Assembly: GCA_050741915.1 (NCBI GenBank)
Contig: JBOGEX010000121.1
Location: forward strand, 1-24,888
Length of the DNA stretch: 24,888 nucleotides
Origin: JACCTH01 sp050741915
Lineage (GTDB): Bacteria > Actinomycetota > Acidimicrobiia > Spongiisociales > ZC4RG35
Reading direction: 5' to 3'
Below, piece by piece: positions 1 to 6,761 of the stretch; position 1 is the first letter of the stretch; every line of letters begins with the position of its first letter. Below the pieces are notes generated by a model. The model had not been told where the DNA came from, made no database searches, and saw only the letters and a list, made by a program, of their open reading frames with translations. Position numbers and translations under genes: made by a program.

Positions 1-870
1 GAGGGCACTCTCTACTCGGACAACCCCGCCTACATCCTCGACGCCCCCTGGGTCTCCGACGTCGCCCGGCAGGCCGCCACCGCTTTCCGCTCATTTGTGA
101 TCGACGACCCCGAGAACCAGCAACAAGTGCTCGAGTTTGGCTTTCGCCCCGGGAACCCATCGGTCGCCATCGGAGATCCGATCAACTCCGCCAACGGGCT
201 CAATCCGAGCAAACCTGAAACAGAACTCGCCGTTCCCGATCCCGAGGTTCTCACAGCTCTCCTCGACAGCTGGGAGGAGAACCGCAAGACCGCCCGGGTG
301 ATCATGCTCTTTGATGTCTCTGGCTCGATGGCCGATCTCGCCGGCGGGGGTGACACCAAGCTCGCTCTCGCCAAGCAAGCTGTTCTTTCCGGACTCGACA
401 ACTTCAAACCCGAAGACGAAATCGGTCTCTGGATCTTCTCCACCAACCTCGACGGGGACAACGATTACATCGAGGTGATCCCACCGGCCCCTCTCGAAGA
501 CATTCGCCCCCAGCTCGAGGAATCAATCAACGGGCTCATCGCCGACGGCGGTACGGGGCTCTACGACTCCACCCGCGCCGCCGTGCAGGCCGTGCGTGAC
601 GGCTTCGACCCGACCAAGATCAACGCCGTCCTTCTGCTCACCGACGGGATGTGCGACGACAACCCGCCAGGGTGTGAGCTCGATCCCCTCTTGGGATTCC
701 TCGGATCGAACGAGCGAGATGTCGTTCGAGTCTTTCCGGTGGCGTACGGCGAAGATGCTTCCGTCGAAGAATTGACCGCGATCGCCAATGCCTCGGCCGC
801 CAGGCTCTACCAGGCAACCAACCCGCTGACGATCGAGCAGGTCTTCCAGCAAGTGATCTCGAACTTCTAG
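1..870 (+). CDS. substrate-binding/VWA domain protein, C-terminal part (5' partial)
   Basis: The frame is open from base 1, so the gene starts outside the window; the GTG at 97 is internal. The first ~90 visible residues (…APWVSDVARQAATAF…, GFRPGNP) resemble the tail of a periplasmic solute-binding-like domain. A von Willebrand factor A domain follows. It carries a full metal-ion (MIDAS) site: DVSGS at visible residues 105-109, the Thr in GGTGLYDS, and the Asp in LLTDG. This arrangement matches the actinobacterial family annotated as substrate-binding and VWA domain-containing protein, usually secreted or lipid-anchored; its signal peptide would lie off the left edge. VWA domains bind partner proteins through the metal. 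The next gene begins two bases after this stop, so they probably act together. The exact role is unknown. The family call is good, the function is not assigned. Confidence 0.85.
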   Translation, partial: EGTLYSDNPAYILDAPWVSDVARQAATAFRSFVIDDPENQQQVLEFGFRPGNPSVAIGDPINSANGLNPSKPETELAVPDPEVLTALLDSWEENRKTARVIMLFDVSGSMADLAGGGDTKLALAKQAVLSGLDNFKPEDEIGLWIFSTNLDGDNDYIEVIPPAPLEDIRPQLEESINGLIADGGTGLYDSTRAAVQAVRDGFDPTKINAVLLLTDGMCDDNPPGCELDPLLGFLGSNERDVVRVFPVAYGEDASVEELTAIANASAARLYQATNPLTIEQVFQQVISNF

Positions 871-872
871 CT

Positions 873-1643
873 ATGACCAGTCGCCCCGGACGCAATCGCA
901 TGGGGAGCGTCTTCCGGTACAACCCCGTGACCCGGAAAGGGAAGCGATTGCTGCGGGCGATGTTCAGCCCGGCCGGAGTCGTGGCCACGGCCGGATTGAT
1001 CGGAGGTGGCCTTGCTCTCGATCTCTCGGCTCTCTTCGTGGCGGGGGCGGCAGCGGTGGGGTTCGTTGCCTCAGCTCTCATGCACCTGCGAGATCCAAAG
1101 CTCGCCGCTTCGATGGTGGCCCCCGAATTCGACCGGGTCCTCGCCAGGTTGGACGCTGATCACCTCCCGTTGATGGTGAGTGGACTCGAGGCCAGAGACC
1201 GGCTCGAGAACGCGATGGAGTCGTGGGCGGGAGGCGAGAACGAAGGGATGATGGCACGCGTTACCGAAACTCTGCGCAAGCTCTACGACTCCGTCCTCTG
1301 GGTGCAGCGAGCCGACAAGTTCCTGGCCACTGTGGACGAACGTCAACTGGTCGCCCGGCTCCGCGAGCTCTCACCTGGTGTGCTGCGAGACGAGATGGAA
1401 GCCCAGGTCGGCGAGGTGAGCAATATTCGTCAAAGGCGCGAGGAAGCGGTCTCACGGATCGTCGCCACCACTACCGGCATCGACACCTTGGCGGTCAAAG
1501 CCCATTCGATCGCCCTAACTTCCACCGGACCCGATCAAACGACAGATGAGGTGGCGGCGCTCCGGGCTGAGCTCAACGCTTACGCCCGTGGTCTGGAGGA
1601 GATCGAAGAGCACCTGCAAGACGCGTTGCCCCAGATCTCATGA
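873..1643 (+). CDS. two-TM membrane protein with long helical C-terminus, partner of the VWA protein
   Basis: This 256-residue protein has a basic N-terminus (residues 1-30), two closely spaced hydrophobic segments (about 33-49 and 51-70), and then ~185 mostly helical, charged residues likely to form coiled coils. I recognise no enzyme motif. The ATG at 873 is two bases after the VWA gene stop, and its own stop overlaps the pgl start (ATGA), so it sits inside a translationally coupled set. The N-terminal hairpin would anchor it in the membrane with the helical part in the cytoplasm. A role as membrane partner of the VWA lipoprotein is inferred from adjacency only. The reading frame is intact with normal composition. 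Confidence 0.8.
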   Translation: MTSRPGRNRMGSVFRYNPVTRKGKRLLRAMFSPAGVVATAGLIGGGLALDLSALFVAGAAAVGFVASALMHLRDPKLAASMVAPEFDRVLARLDADHLPLMVSGLEARDRLENAMESWAGGENEGMMARVTETLRKLYDSVLWVQRADKFLATVDERQLVARLRELSPGVLRDEMEAQVGEVSNIRQRREEAVSRIVATTTGIDTLAVKAHSIALTSTGPDQTTDEVAALRAELNAYARGLEEIEEHLQDALPQIS

Positions 1644-2326
1644 GCCTCGTCGTCTTCGAGGATTCATCCTCCCTTGGGCGCGGTGCCGCCGACCACCTGG
1701 CGGCGCTGATCACGGAAGCTCCGGGACCGCGAGTTTCGGTGGGCCTGGCCGGCGGTTCCACTCCAGCTGCGGTTTATGTCCAGCTGAGGGAACGGCTCGT
1801 AGATTGGAGCCGGGTCGACTTCTGGCTGTCGGACGAACGATGGGTTCCGTGGGATCATGGGGACTCCAACGGCAAGATGGCCCAGGAGAGTCTGGTGGGC
1901 CAAGTCTCCGGCCGATATCTGCGGCCGCGATGGGCGCCCTGGCTCGAGCCGGCCGAGGCGGCAGCCCACTACGAGGCGGAGCTGCGGTCGCTTCATCCCT
2001 CCGACCACCCGCCCGATGTGATCATGCTGGGAATGGGCGATGACGGGCATTGTGCTTCCCTGTTCCCCGGTACCGAGGCCCTGGGCATAACCGACCGCTG
2101 GTTCGTCGCCAACTTCGTCCCCTCCCTCGATGTGTGGCGACTCACGTCCACCTACTCGCTTCTCGATCGCGCCCGGCAGATCGTTTTCATGATCGGGGGC
2201 GCCTCCAAGGCAGAGGCGCTCGCTCGGGTGGCCAAAGGCGAAGACCTGCCCACCACACGAGTCACCAATGGCCCCTCTCCGGTGACGTTGCTCGTCGACA
2301 GGGCCGCGGCCGCCTTCCTCGGATGA
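1640..2326 (+). CDS. pgl: 6-phosphogluconolactonase
   Basis: This enzyme hydrolyses 6-phosphogluconolactone to 6-phosphogluconate in the oxidative pentose phosphate pathway, in the cytoplasm. The 228-residue length is normal for the DevB/NagB-RpiA-fold family. Visible family motifs are GLAGGSTP near residue 35, DERWVP near residue 66, and GMGDDGHCASLFPG near residue 132, which contains the catalytic His region. The ATG overlaps the upstream stop by four bases, and its own stop overlaps the esterase start in the same way. Glucose-6-phosphate dehydrogenase (zwf) and opcA, common pgl neighbours in actinobacteria, are not in the window. NagB-type deaminases share the fold, but the GDDGH and DERWVP motifs favour lactonase. 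Confidence 0.93.
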   Translation: MSLVVFEDSSSLGRGAADHLAALITEAPGPRVSVGLAGGSTPAAVYVQLRERLVDWSRVDFWLSDERWVPWDHGDSNGKMAQESLVGQVSGRYLRPRWAPWLEPAEAAAHYEAELRSLHPSDHPPDVIMLGMGDDGHCASLFPGTEALGITDRWFVANFVPSLDVWRLTSTYSLLDRARQIVFMIGGASKAEALARVAKGEDLPTTRVTNGPSPVTLLVDRAAAAFLG

Positions 2327-3138
2327 GGCGAGCCTGGTGGATGGGCCTGTGCTTGTTATGGGCTTGTGGCGGCGACACTGAGCCGACCACCACGACTATT
2401 GCCCTCAAGCCCCCGTCCATCACGACCACCACCGCCGCCGTCCCGGCCGTGGCCATCTTCGCCCCGGAAACGAAGCACGCCTATCCGGTAGTGGTGATGT
2501 TCCATGGCGGGGGCTGGTTTGGCGGCTCCTCGCTTTCTACTGCCCCGTTGGCCGAGTACCTCGCCGACCAGGGGGTGGTCGTCTTCAACTCCACTTATCG
2601 GACCAGCAGCGGTGGCTTTCCCGAGAGTTTCGACGACGTCGCTTGCGCCATTCGGGGAGCGCGGGTTGAAGCGGCTGACTACACCACCACCCCAGACGAG
2701 ATCAGTGTCGTCGGCCATTCCGCCGGGGCCCACCTCGCCTCGGTGATTGCCCTGGCCGGGGATGAATTCGGTAGCCAGTGCGCGTCGGCAGGATCGGCCA
2801 CTGTCGATGCTTTCGTCGGGCTGGCAGGTCCCTATGACCCAACCCTTTACCGTCAGGTGTTGCCGTCGTTCTTTGGCACCCGTTTCGAAAACGACCCTGC
2901 CCCCTGGGAAGCGGGATCGGCCTATACGTATCTGGGCAACAACCCCACGATCGAGGTCCTCCTCATGCACGGTGGAGCCGACGAGCTGGTACCGATCAGC
3001 TCATCCCAGCTTTTCTCCGATGCCCTGGCCGAGGCCGGATACGAGGTCGAGTTTGTCGAGGTGGAGGGGGCTCCGCACCAGGCGCTGCGCGACCCCAACG
3101 TCGTCGGCCCCAAAGTCCTCGAGTTTCTGACTCAGTAG
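2323..3138 (+). CDS. secreted lipoprotein alpha/beta-hydrolase (carboxylesterase-like)
   Basis: The chosen start is the ATG overlapping the pgl stop (ATGA), giving 271 residues. A longer frame from 2050 only reads through pgl out of frame. The N-terminus is a short lipoprotein signal with lipobox LWAC (Cys15) followed by a Thr-rich linker, so the enzyme should be anchored outside the membrane. The hydrolase domain shows the oxyanion motif HGGGW, the nucleophile elbow GHSAGA (Ser), a probable acid in GGADELVP, and the catalytic His in GAPHQAL. This is the hormone-sensitive-lipase/BD-FAE-like esterase type. The substrate cannot be told from sequence. The four-gene overlap chain ends here and is followed by the twin hairpin repeats. 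Confidence 0.87.
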   Translation: MRRAWWMGLCLLWACGGDTEPTTTTIALKPPSITTTTAAVPAVAIFAPETKHAYPVVVMFHGGGWFGGSSLSTAPLAEYLADQGVVVFNSTYRTSSGGFPESFDDVACAIRGARVEAADYTTTPDEISVVGHSAGAHLASVIALAGDEFGSQCASAGSATVDAFVGLAGPYDPTLYRQVLPSFFGTRFENDPAPWEAGSAYTYLGNNPTIEVLLMHGGADELVPISSSQLFSDALAEAGYEVEFVEVEGAPHQALRDPNVVGPKVLEFLTQ

Positions 3139-3165
3139 GTCCCCCCCGTCTCGAGCGATCAAACG

Positions 3166-3208
3166 CTGTGAAGGTTTGCGCGGGCCCGAGCCGCGAGGAC
3201 CTTCACAG
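3166..3208. repeat. 43-nt hairpin repeat, copy 1
   Basis: An imperfect palindrome with outer arms CTGTGAAGGT and ACCTTCACAG (10 perfect pairs). An inner CGCGG/CCGCG stem is separated from the outer arms by a short mismatch, with a loop of about 7 nt. It lies 27 bases after the esterase stop. A second copy starts 62 bases downstream with a single difference (gcccg here, gccgg there). There is no T-run after it, so it is not a classical intrinsic terminator. A REP-like mobile palindrome or an RNA-end element is more likely. Confidence 0.8.
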
Positions 3209-3227
3209 AACCCGCTTGCCCCACTAA

Positions 3228-3270
3228 CTGTGAAGGTTTGCGCGGGCCGGAGCCGCGAGGACCTTCACAG
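3228..3270. repeat. 43-nt hairpin repeat, copy 2
   Basis: The same 43-nt palindrome as copy 1 with one substitution in the loop-proximal part, in direct orientation. The 19-nt spacer between copies is not conserved. The outer CTGTGAAGGT/ACCTTCACAG arms are identical in both copies. Near-identical tandem copies suggest recent duplication or active maintenance. Confidence 0.8.
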
Positions 3271-3314
3271 ACCTCTCTCCCTAGGAGTGGACAGCAGACG
3301 AATAGGCTCGCTGG

Positions 3315-4190
3315 GTGGATTCCTTCCTCGTCCCGATCGACTTCCGTCTCGACCTCCGGGCCACTCTTTCTTACCTGCACGGGTCCTTCCGTCCTAATGG
3401 TTGGTGGTCACCCATGCGATCGCCCGAGGGTCCCGCCACGCTCCATCTGCGCCGGGCCGCCGGTGGTGTGATGGCGACCGCGTATGGACCTGGTGCAGAC
3501 TGGGCGCTGCAGTCGGCTCCTGGTCTGATTGGAGTCAACGATTCGCCCAGAGACCTGGTCACCGATCACCCGCTCGTCGCCGAACTCCACCGCATCCATC
3601 CGGGCCTGCGAATTGGACGCACCGGCCGGGTCTTCGAGGCGCTGATGATTTCGATCCTCACTCAAAAGGTCACCGGCAAAGAAGCGGGCCACGGCCTCCG
3701 CCAGCTTCGTCGTCGGTTTTCAGACGTCGCCCCCGGTCCCGATCCATCGTTACGACTGCCGCCGGACCCGGCTCGCCTCGCCGACAGCGCCTACTACGAA
3801 TTACACCCGTTGGGCATCGAAAAGCGACGAGCCGACATTCTTCTCCGAGCTGCCCGCACCGTCACGGCGATCGAACGCCTCGCCAGCGTGCCCCCGACCG
3901 AGGCCCGCGCCTGGCTGGAACGACTACCGGGGATCGGGCCCTGGACCAGCGCCGAAACTACTGCCGTGAGCCACGGCGACCCCGACGCGGTTTCGGTTGG
4001 CGATTACCACCTGAAAAACGTCGTCGCCTGGCACCTCACCGGCCGTCCCCGAGGTAGCGATGAGGAGATGATGCAATTGCTCGAAGAATTCCGGCCCCAG
4101 CGAGGCAGAGTGGTGCGTCTGCTCGAGACCCTCGGTCACGCCCCCGCCTTCGGCCCTCGTCAGCCACTCCGCAGCTTCGCCCGCTACTAA
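3315..4190 (+). CDS. AlkA-type DNA-3-methyladenine glycosylase (HhH-GPD)
   Basis: This monofunctional base-excision glycosylase family removes alkylated purines. The 291-residue protein has an N-terminal region (DFRLDLRATLSYL near residue 10) resembling the AlkA N-terminal domain. The HhH-GPD domain follows, with the helix-hairpin-helix LPGIGPWTSAETT at about 204 and the catalytic Asp of the family at about residue 230 (GDYHLKN). There is no Cys cluster for an iron-sulfur site, unlike EndoIII/MutY. The GTG start at 3315 lacks a clear ribosome site but gives an N-terminus that fits the fold. Its stop overlaps the convergent flavoprotein stop by four bases. Exact substrate range is not predictable. 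Confidence 0.85.
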   Translation: MDSFLVPIDFRLDLRATLSYLHGSFRPNGWWSPMRSPEGPATLHLRRAAGGVMATAYGPGADWALQSAPGLIGVNDSPRDLVTDHPLVAELHRIHPGLRIGRTGRVFEALMISILTQKVTGKEAGHGLRQLRRRFSDVAPGPDPSLRLPPDPARLADSAYYELHPLGIEKRRADILLRAARTVTAIERLASVPPTEARAWLERLPGIGPWTSAETTAVSHGDPDAVSVGDYHLKNVVAWHLTGRPRGSDEEMMQLLEEFRPQRGRVVRLLETLGHAPAFGPRQPLRSFARY

Positions 4191-4741
4191 TCCGTTTTGG
4201 GAAGCGAGTCCCAGTCCTGGACGTCTTTGCCCGCCTCGCGGGCCAGGATGTCGGAGGCGGCGGTGGCGCCGGCTCCGGCGGAGATGACGACCTGGCTGCG
4301 AGTTGGTCGGGCTGAGCGACCGATTACATAAACCCGATCGTGGGAGCTCTTGTAGTCCCGATCGACGTCGATGCCACCGGCCTCGTTCTCTCTGAGATCT
4401 AACGAACGGGCCAAGACCGGGTTCTTGCCTTCGGAAAGGATCAAGTAGTCGGCCTCGACCGTCTCTCCCCCCTCGGTGGTGGCGCTGACCCTCCCAACGG
4501 CACTCACCGCTATCACCAACTCTGAACGGAGAGTCGCACCGGCGGCGGTGGCCTGCTGACGGGCGATGGCCTGGAAGTGGGGACCTTCGACCTGGACGAT
4601 GCCGAGATAGTTGTTGAGCTGGGCGAAGTTGACTGCCGTCTTGTCCTGACCGAACACGGTGACCACGTGTTCTGCCCTGCCGAGAAATAACGCCGCCGAA
4701 AGACCACCGGGACCATCACCAACAATCACAATTCGAGCCAT
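4187..4741 (-). CDS. short FAD-binding thioredoxin-reductase-like protein without NADPH domain
   Basis: The start is placed at the ATG at 4741 (MARIVIVGDGPGG) because the dinucleotide motif GDGPGG begins at residue 8; a longer frame adds 16 unsupported residues. At 184 residues it is far shorter than thioredoxin reductase (about 310). It goes directly from the N-terminal FAD Rossmann part to the C-terminal FAD-binding part (VYVIGRSARPTRSQVV, then ISAGAGATAA). The NADPH domain and the redox CxxC are absent. The usual GD before the FAD ribityl contact reads GRS here. It may be an FAD-only oxidoreductase, a flavin-binding regulator or a degenerate copy. The frame is clean over its length, so I keep it as a gene. 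Confidence 0.75.
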   Translation of the reverse strand: MARIVIVGDGPGGLSAALFLGRAEHVVTVFGQDKTAVNFAQLNNYLGIVQVEGPHFQAIARQQATAAGATLRSELVIAVSAVGRVSATTEGGETVEADYLILSEGKNPVLARSLDLRENEAGGIDVDRDYKSSHDRVYVIGRSARPTRSQVVISAGAGATAASDILAREAGKDVQDWDSLPKTD

Positions 4742-4866
4742 ACCCGATGGTACGTAAGCGCAGGATTCATCGAGGGCCGGGAAGATCACTGATTCGATGC
4801 CGCCGATTGGGAGGCCTTCAGGGCAGGAACAGGCGCAGAACCCGCGGGACTTCCTGAGGTTTTCCC

Positions 4867-5124
4867 TCAGTCTTCGTTTGACTCGATCCCGAGGGCGACG
4901 AAAATTCGGTGGCGTTCTTCGGTGAACCGGGCCTCGGTGACCTCGCCCGCCTCGTAACGGGCATTCAGTTGCGCGAACTGTTCCATGAGCGCATCGGCGG
5001 TCACGGGTGAGACGGCTCCATCGGCGGATCGAGCCTGCCGTCTCTCTCGTTTGGCGTCTTGTTTTTCCAAGCGCGTCTTCTCCCGTGCCCGTTTGAGCGC
5101 GGCCTCGCCTCCTCGCCTAGCCAT
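4867..5124 (-). CDS. small basic protein with SHOCT-like C-terminus
   Basis: This 85-residue protein has a very basic, Arg/Lys-rich helical N-terminal half (residues 1-33). A C-terminal stretch follows (LMEQFAQLNARYEAGEVTEA and onward, about 46-80) with the pattern of a short SHOCT-like domain: Leu…Leu, followed by GxxTxxxFxxxRxxI. SHOCT domains are common short C-terminal modules of unknown function, thought to aid oligomerisation or interaction. The ATG start has no strong ribosome site. A short CTGAGG/CCTCAG hairpin overlaps the stop but has no T-run. Confidence 0.65.
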   Translation of the reverse strand: MARRGGEAALKRAREKTRLEKQDAKRERRQARSADGAVSPVTADALMEQFAQLNARYEAGEVTEARFTEERHRIFVALGIESNED

Positions 5125-5193
5125 GCTGGGCGGAGAGGTTAGGGAGCGATCGGGTCAAGAGGCCTGTGGTCATTCGTCCCTGAACTCGAAAAT

Positions 5194-5451
5194 TCAGCGC
5201 GGTGAGCGGGGCTTGGCGATATTCACCGTGAGCTGACGACCGCGGTGATCCTGGCCATCCAGAGATGAAATCGCTTTTTGCGCTGCCTCCGCCGAAGCCA
5301 TCTCGACGAAGGCAAAACCGCGGGAACGGCCAGTTTCGCGATCGGTAATGATGTGGGCATCCGCGACCTCGCCGAACTGGGCGAAAAGCGACTCGAGCTC
5401 TGGCTTGTCGGTTTGGAATGTGAGGTTGCCGACGTAGAGGTTTGTGGACAT
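5194..5451 (-). CDS. single-RRM RNA-binding protein
   Basis: The start is the ATG at 5451, preceded on its strand by an AAGGAG ribosome site with about six bases spacing; a longer frame to 5568 is discarded. The 85-residue product is one RNA recognition motif: RNP2 LYVGNL at residues 5-10, RNP1 RGFAFVEM at about 44-51, and a short basic tail (NIAKPRSPR). It resembles the small bacterial Rbp proteins, first described in cyanobacteria, which bind single-stranded RNA and are often cold-induced. It lies alone behind a long upstream gap on its strand, so it probably has its own promoter and leader. I see no definite promoter in that leader. Confidence 0.9.
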   Translation of the reverse strand: MSTNLYVGNLTFQTDKPELESLFAQFGEVADAHIITDRETGRSRGFAFVEMASAEAAQKAISSLDGQDHRGRQLTVNIAKPRSPR

Positions 5452-5909
5452 GGCGTACTCCTTCGAGCTGAACCGTCTAAAAGGCACCGAGCAAGCGGGG
5501 CAACTGATCACCGCCAACTGGCGAGAGAGTGCACCGCGGCATCCGACGGATCGTAGGAGGCAGAGCAAGGGCGTACACGACTTACGTGTGCCAGCTCACT
5601 TTAGCCGCCTTCAAGTCTTGTGAGCGAGTTACAGCTCCCGGGGTGGGCGGTCCTCTGACGTGTCCTCGACGACGCCTTCTGGATGAAAGCCGGCTCCACC
5701 GAGCAATCGGAGCCATTCAGCGCGGGAGAAGAGCCCTGTGGGGTGGCGGTGTCCCACTACGGGACCGTGTTCGTCACCGACAACATCTTCAATCCCAACG
5801 CCGAGTAGTGGGTCAGTTTGGCTTGGAAAACATCAGGACTCCCCAAAATCTCTAAATTCGGTGCACTTACATCGCCGCCCTCACGGTATAGAGAGCAGCG
5901 GTAGGTCAA
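5452..5909. other. 458-nt gap: leader of the RRM gene and probable gene debris
   Basis: No intact gene is visible. The part next to 5451 must carry the ribosome site and the leader of the minus-strand RRM gene. Bases 5659-5808 on the plus strand hold a short protein-like stretch described separately. The segment 5809-5909 is AT-richer than its surroundings and shows no clear motif. Confidence 0.5.
5659..5808 (+). pseudogene. possible remnant of an NHL-type beta-propeller gene
   Basis: Between a TGA at 5656 and a TAG at 5806 the plus frame encodes about 49 residues. They include VLDDAFWMKAG and PCGVAVSHYGTVFVTDN. The second part resembles an NHL/SMP-30 repeat strand (typical pattern P-GVAVD--GNVYVTD). 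An ATG at 5683 would give a free 41-residue peptide, but there is no ribosome site before it. A decayed C-terminal fragment is therefore the better reading. It is very short and the resemblance could be chance. Confidence 0.3.
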
Positions 5910-6761
5910 TTAGAGACCTTTCGGATGCCAGACGGTTTTAGTCTCGGTGAAGGCGGAGATCAGATAGGGCGACTGCGCGTCTGTATAACCCTCGATCCCG
6001 ACCAGCCGCTTAACGTTGTGGACCGCCCCTTGTTGCATCCTGATTCCCACCTCCGCCGAAGCGCCTGACAGGTCGATTGCGTTGACATCCATGTGATCGG
6101 CCAGCCACGGGGCCAGTTCTGCTGCCGAGCCAGTGAGGATGTTGACCACCCCGGGCGGGACGTCGGAGCTCTCGAGCACTTCTGAAAAGGTGATAGCCGG
6201 GAGGGGCTGTTCTTCGGAGGCAACCACCACCGCCGTGTTGCCGGAGACGATCACCGGGGCCAGACGGGAGACCAAACCAAAAAGCGCAGGAGTCTCGGGC
6301 GCGACAACCCCCACCACACCGGTCGGCTCGGGTGCCGAGATGTTGAAGAATGGACCCGCCACCGGGTTGAGATTCCCGAAGACCTGGGCGAACTTGTCAG
6401 CCCACCCGGCGTACCAAACCATCCGGTCAACCGAGTCCCTCACCTCGCGCCTGGCTTTAGCCGGACTCGTTGCGCCTTCGCCCAGTTGGTCGGTGAAGGT
6501 GGCGGCGCGATCCTCGATCATCTCGGCGATGCGGTAGAGGATCTGGCCCCGGTTGTAACCACTCTTGGCTGCCCATTTCTCTTGGGCGTTGCGGGCCGCA
6601 CGCACCGCATCCCGGAGGTCTTTGCGCGACGCCTTCGCCACCCGGGCCAGCACTTCGCCATTGTTTCCGAGAGCGGGATAGCTGCGCGCCGATTCGGAGC
6701 GGGGGAACTCGCCGTTGATATAGAGCTTGTAGGTCTTACGAACCTCGAGCCGGTCCGTCAT
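5910..6761 (-). CDS. half-length ALDH-fold pseudo-domain (split ALDH16 C-terminal part)
   Basis: The start is the ATG at 6761 overlapping the stop of the preceding ALDH (ATGA); the longer frame upstream is spurious. The 283-residue product follows the ALDH Rossmann part closely (YINGEFPRSES, VRAARNAQEKW, MVWYAGWADKF, VPPGVVNILTG). It stops before the catalytic domain. The usual PWNFP Asn is replaced (VVAPETPALF), the LKPAE Lys is replaced (VVVASEEQP), and no Glu/Cys active site exists. It cannot be an enzyme on its own. ALDH16 proteins have a full ALDH followed by such a non-catalytic ~300-residue domain. The 491+283 residues of this gene pair equal a typical ALDH16, so this is likely its separate C-terminal subunit. 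Confidence 0.85.
   Translation of the reverse strand: MTDRLEVRKTYKLYINGEFPRSESARSYPALGNNGEVLARVAKASRKDLRDAVRAARNAQEKWAAKSGYNRGQILYRIAEMIEDRAATFTDQLGEGATSPAKARREVRDSVDRMVWYAGWADKFAQVFGNLNPVAGPFFNISAPEPTGVVGVVAPETPALFGLVSRLAPVIVSGNTAVVVASEEQPLPAITFSEVLESSDVPPGVVNILTGSAAELAPWLADHMDVNAIDLSGASAEVGIRMQQGAVHNVKRLVGIEGYTDAQSPYLISAFTETKTVWHPKGL

Noticed and set aside
2050..2322. N-terminal extension of the esterase frame back to 2050
   Set aside because: It runs through pgl out of frame with Arg/His-rich nonsense. The ATG at 2323 gives a clean lipoprotein signal and an ATGA overlap.
3166..3270. Two spaced palindromic repeats as a minimal CRISPR array
   Set aside because: Only two copies, a 19-nt spacer that is too short, a strongly self-complementary 43-nt repeat and no cas genes nearby.
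4854..4870. Intrinsic terminator of the SHOCT-like gene
   Set aside because: The CTGAGG/CCTCAG hairpin is only six pairs and no T-run follows on the minus strand.
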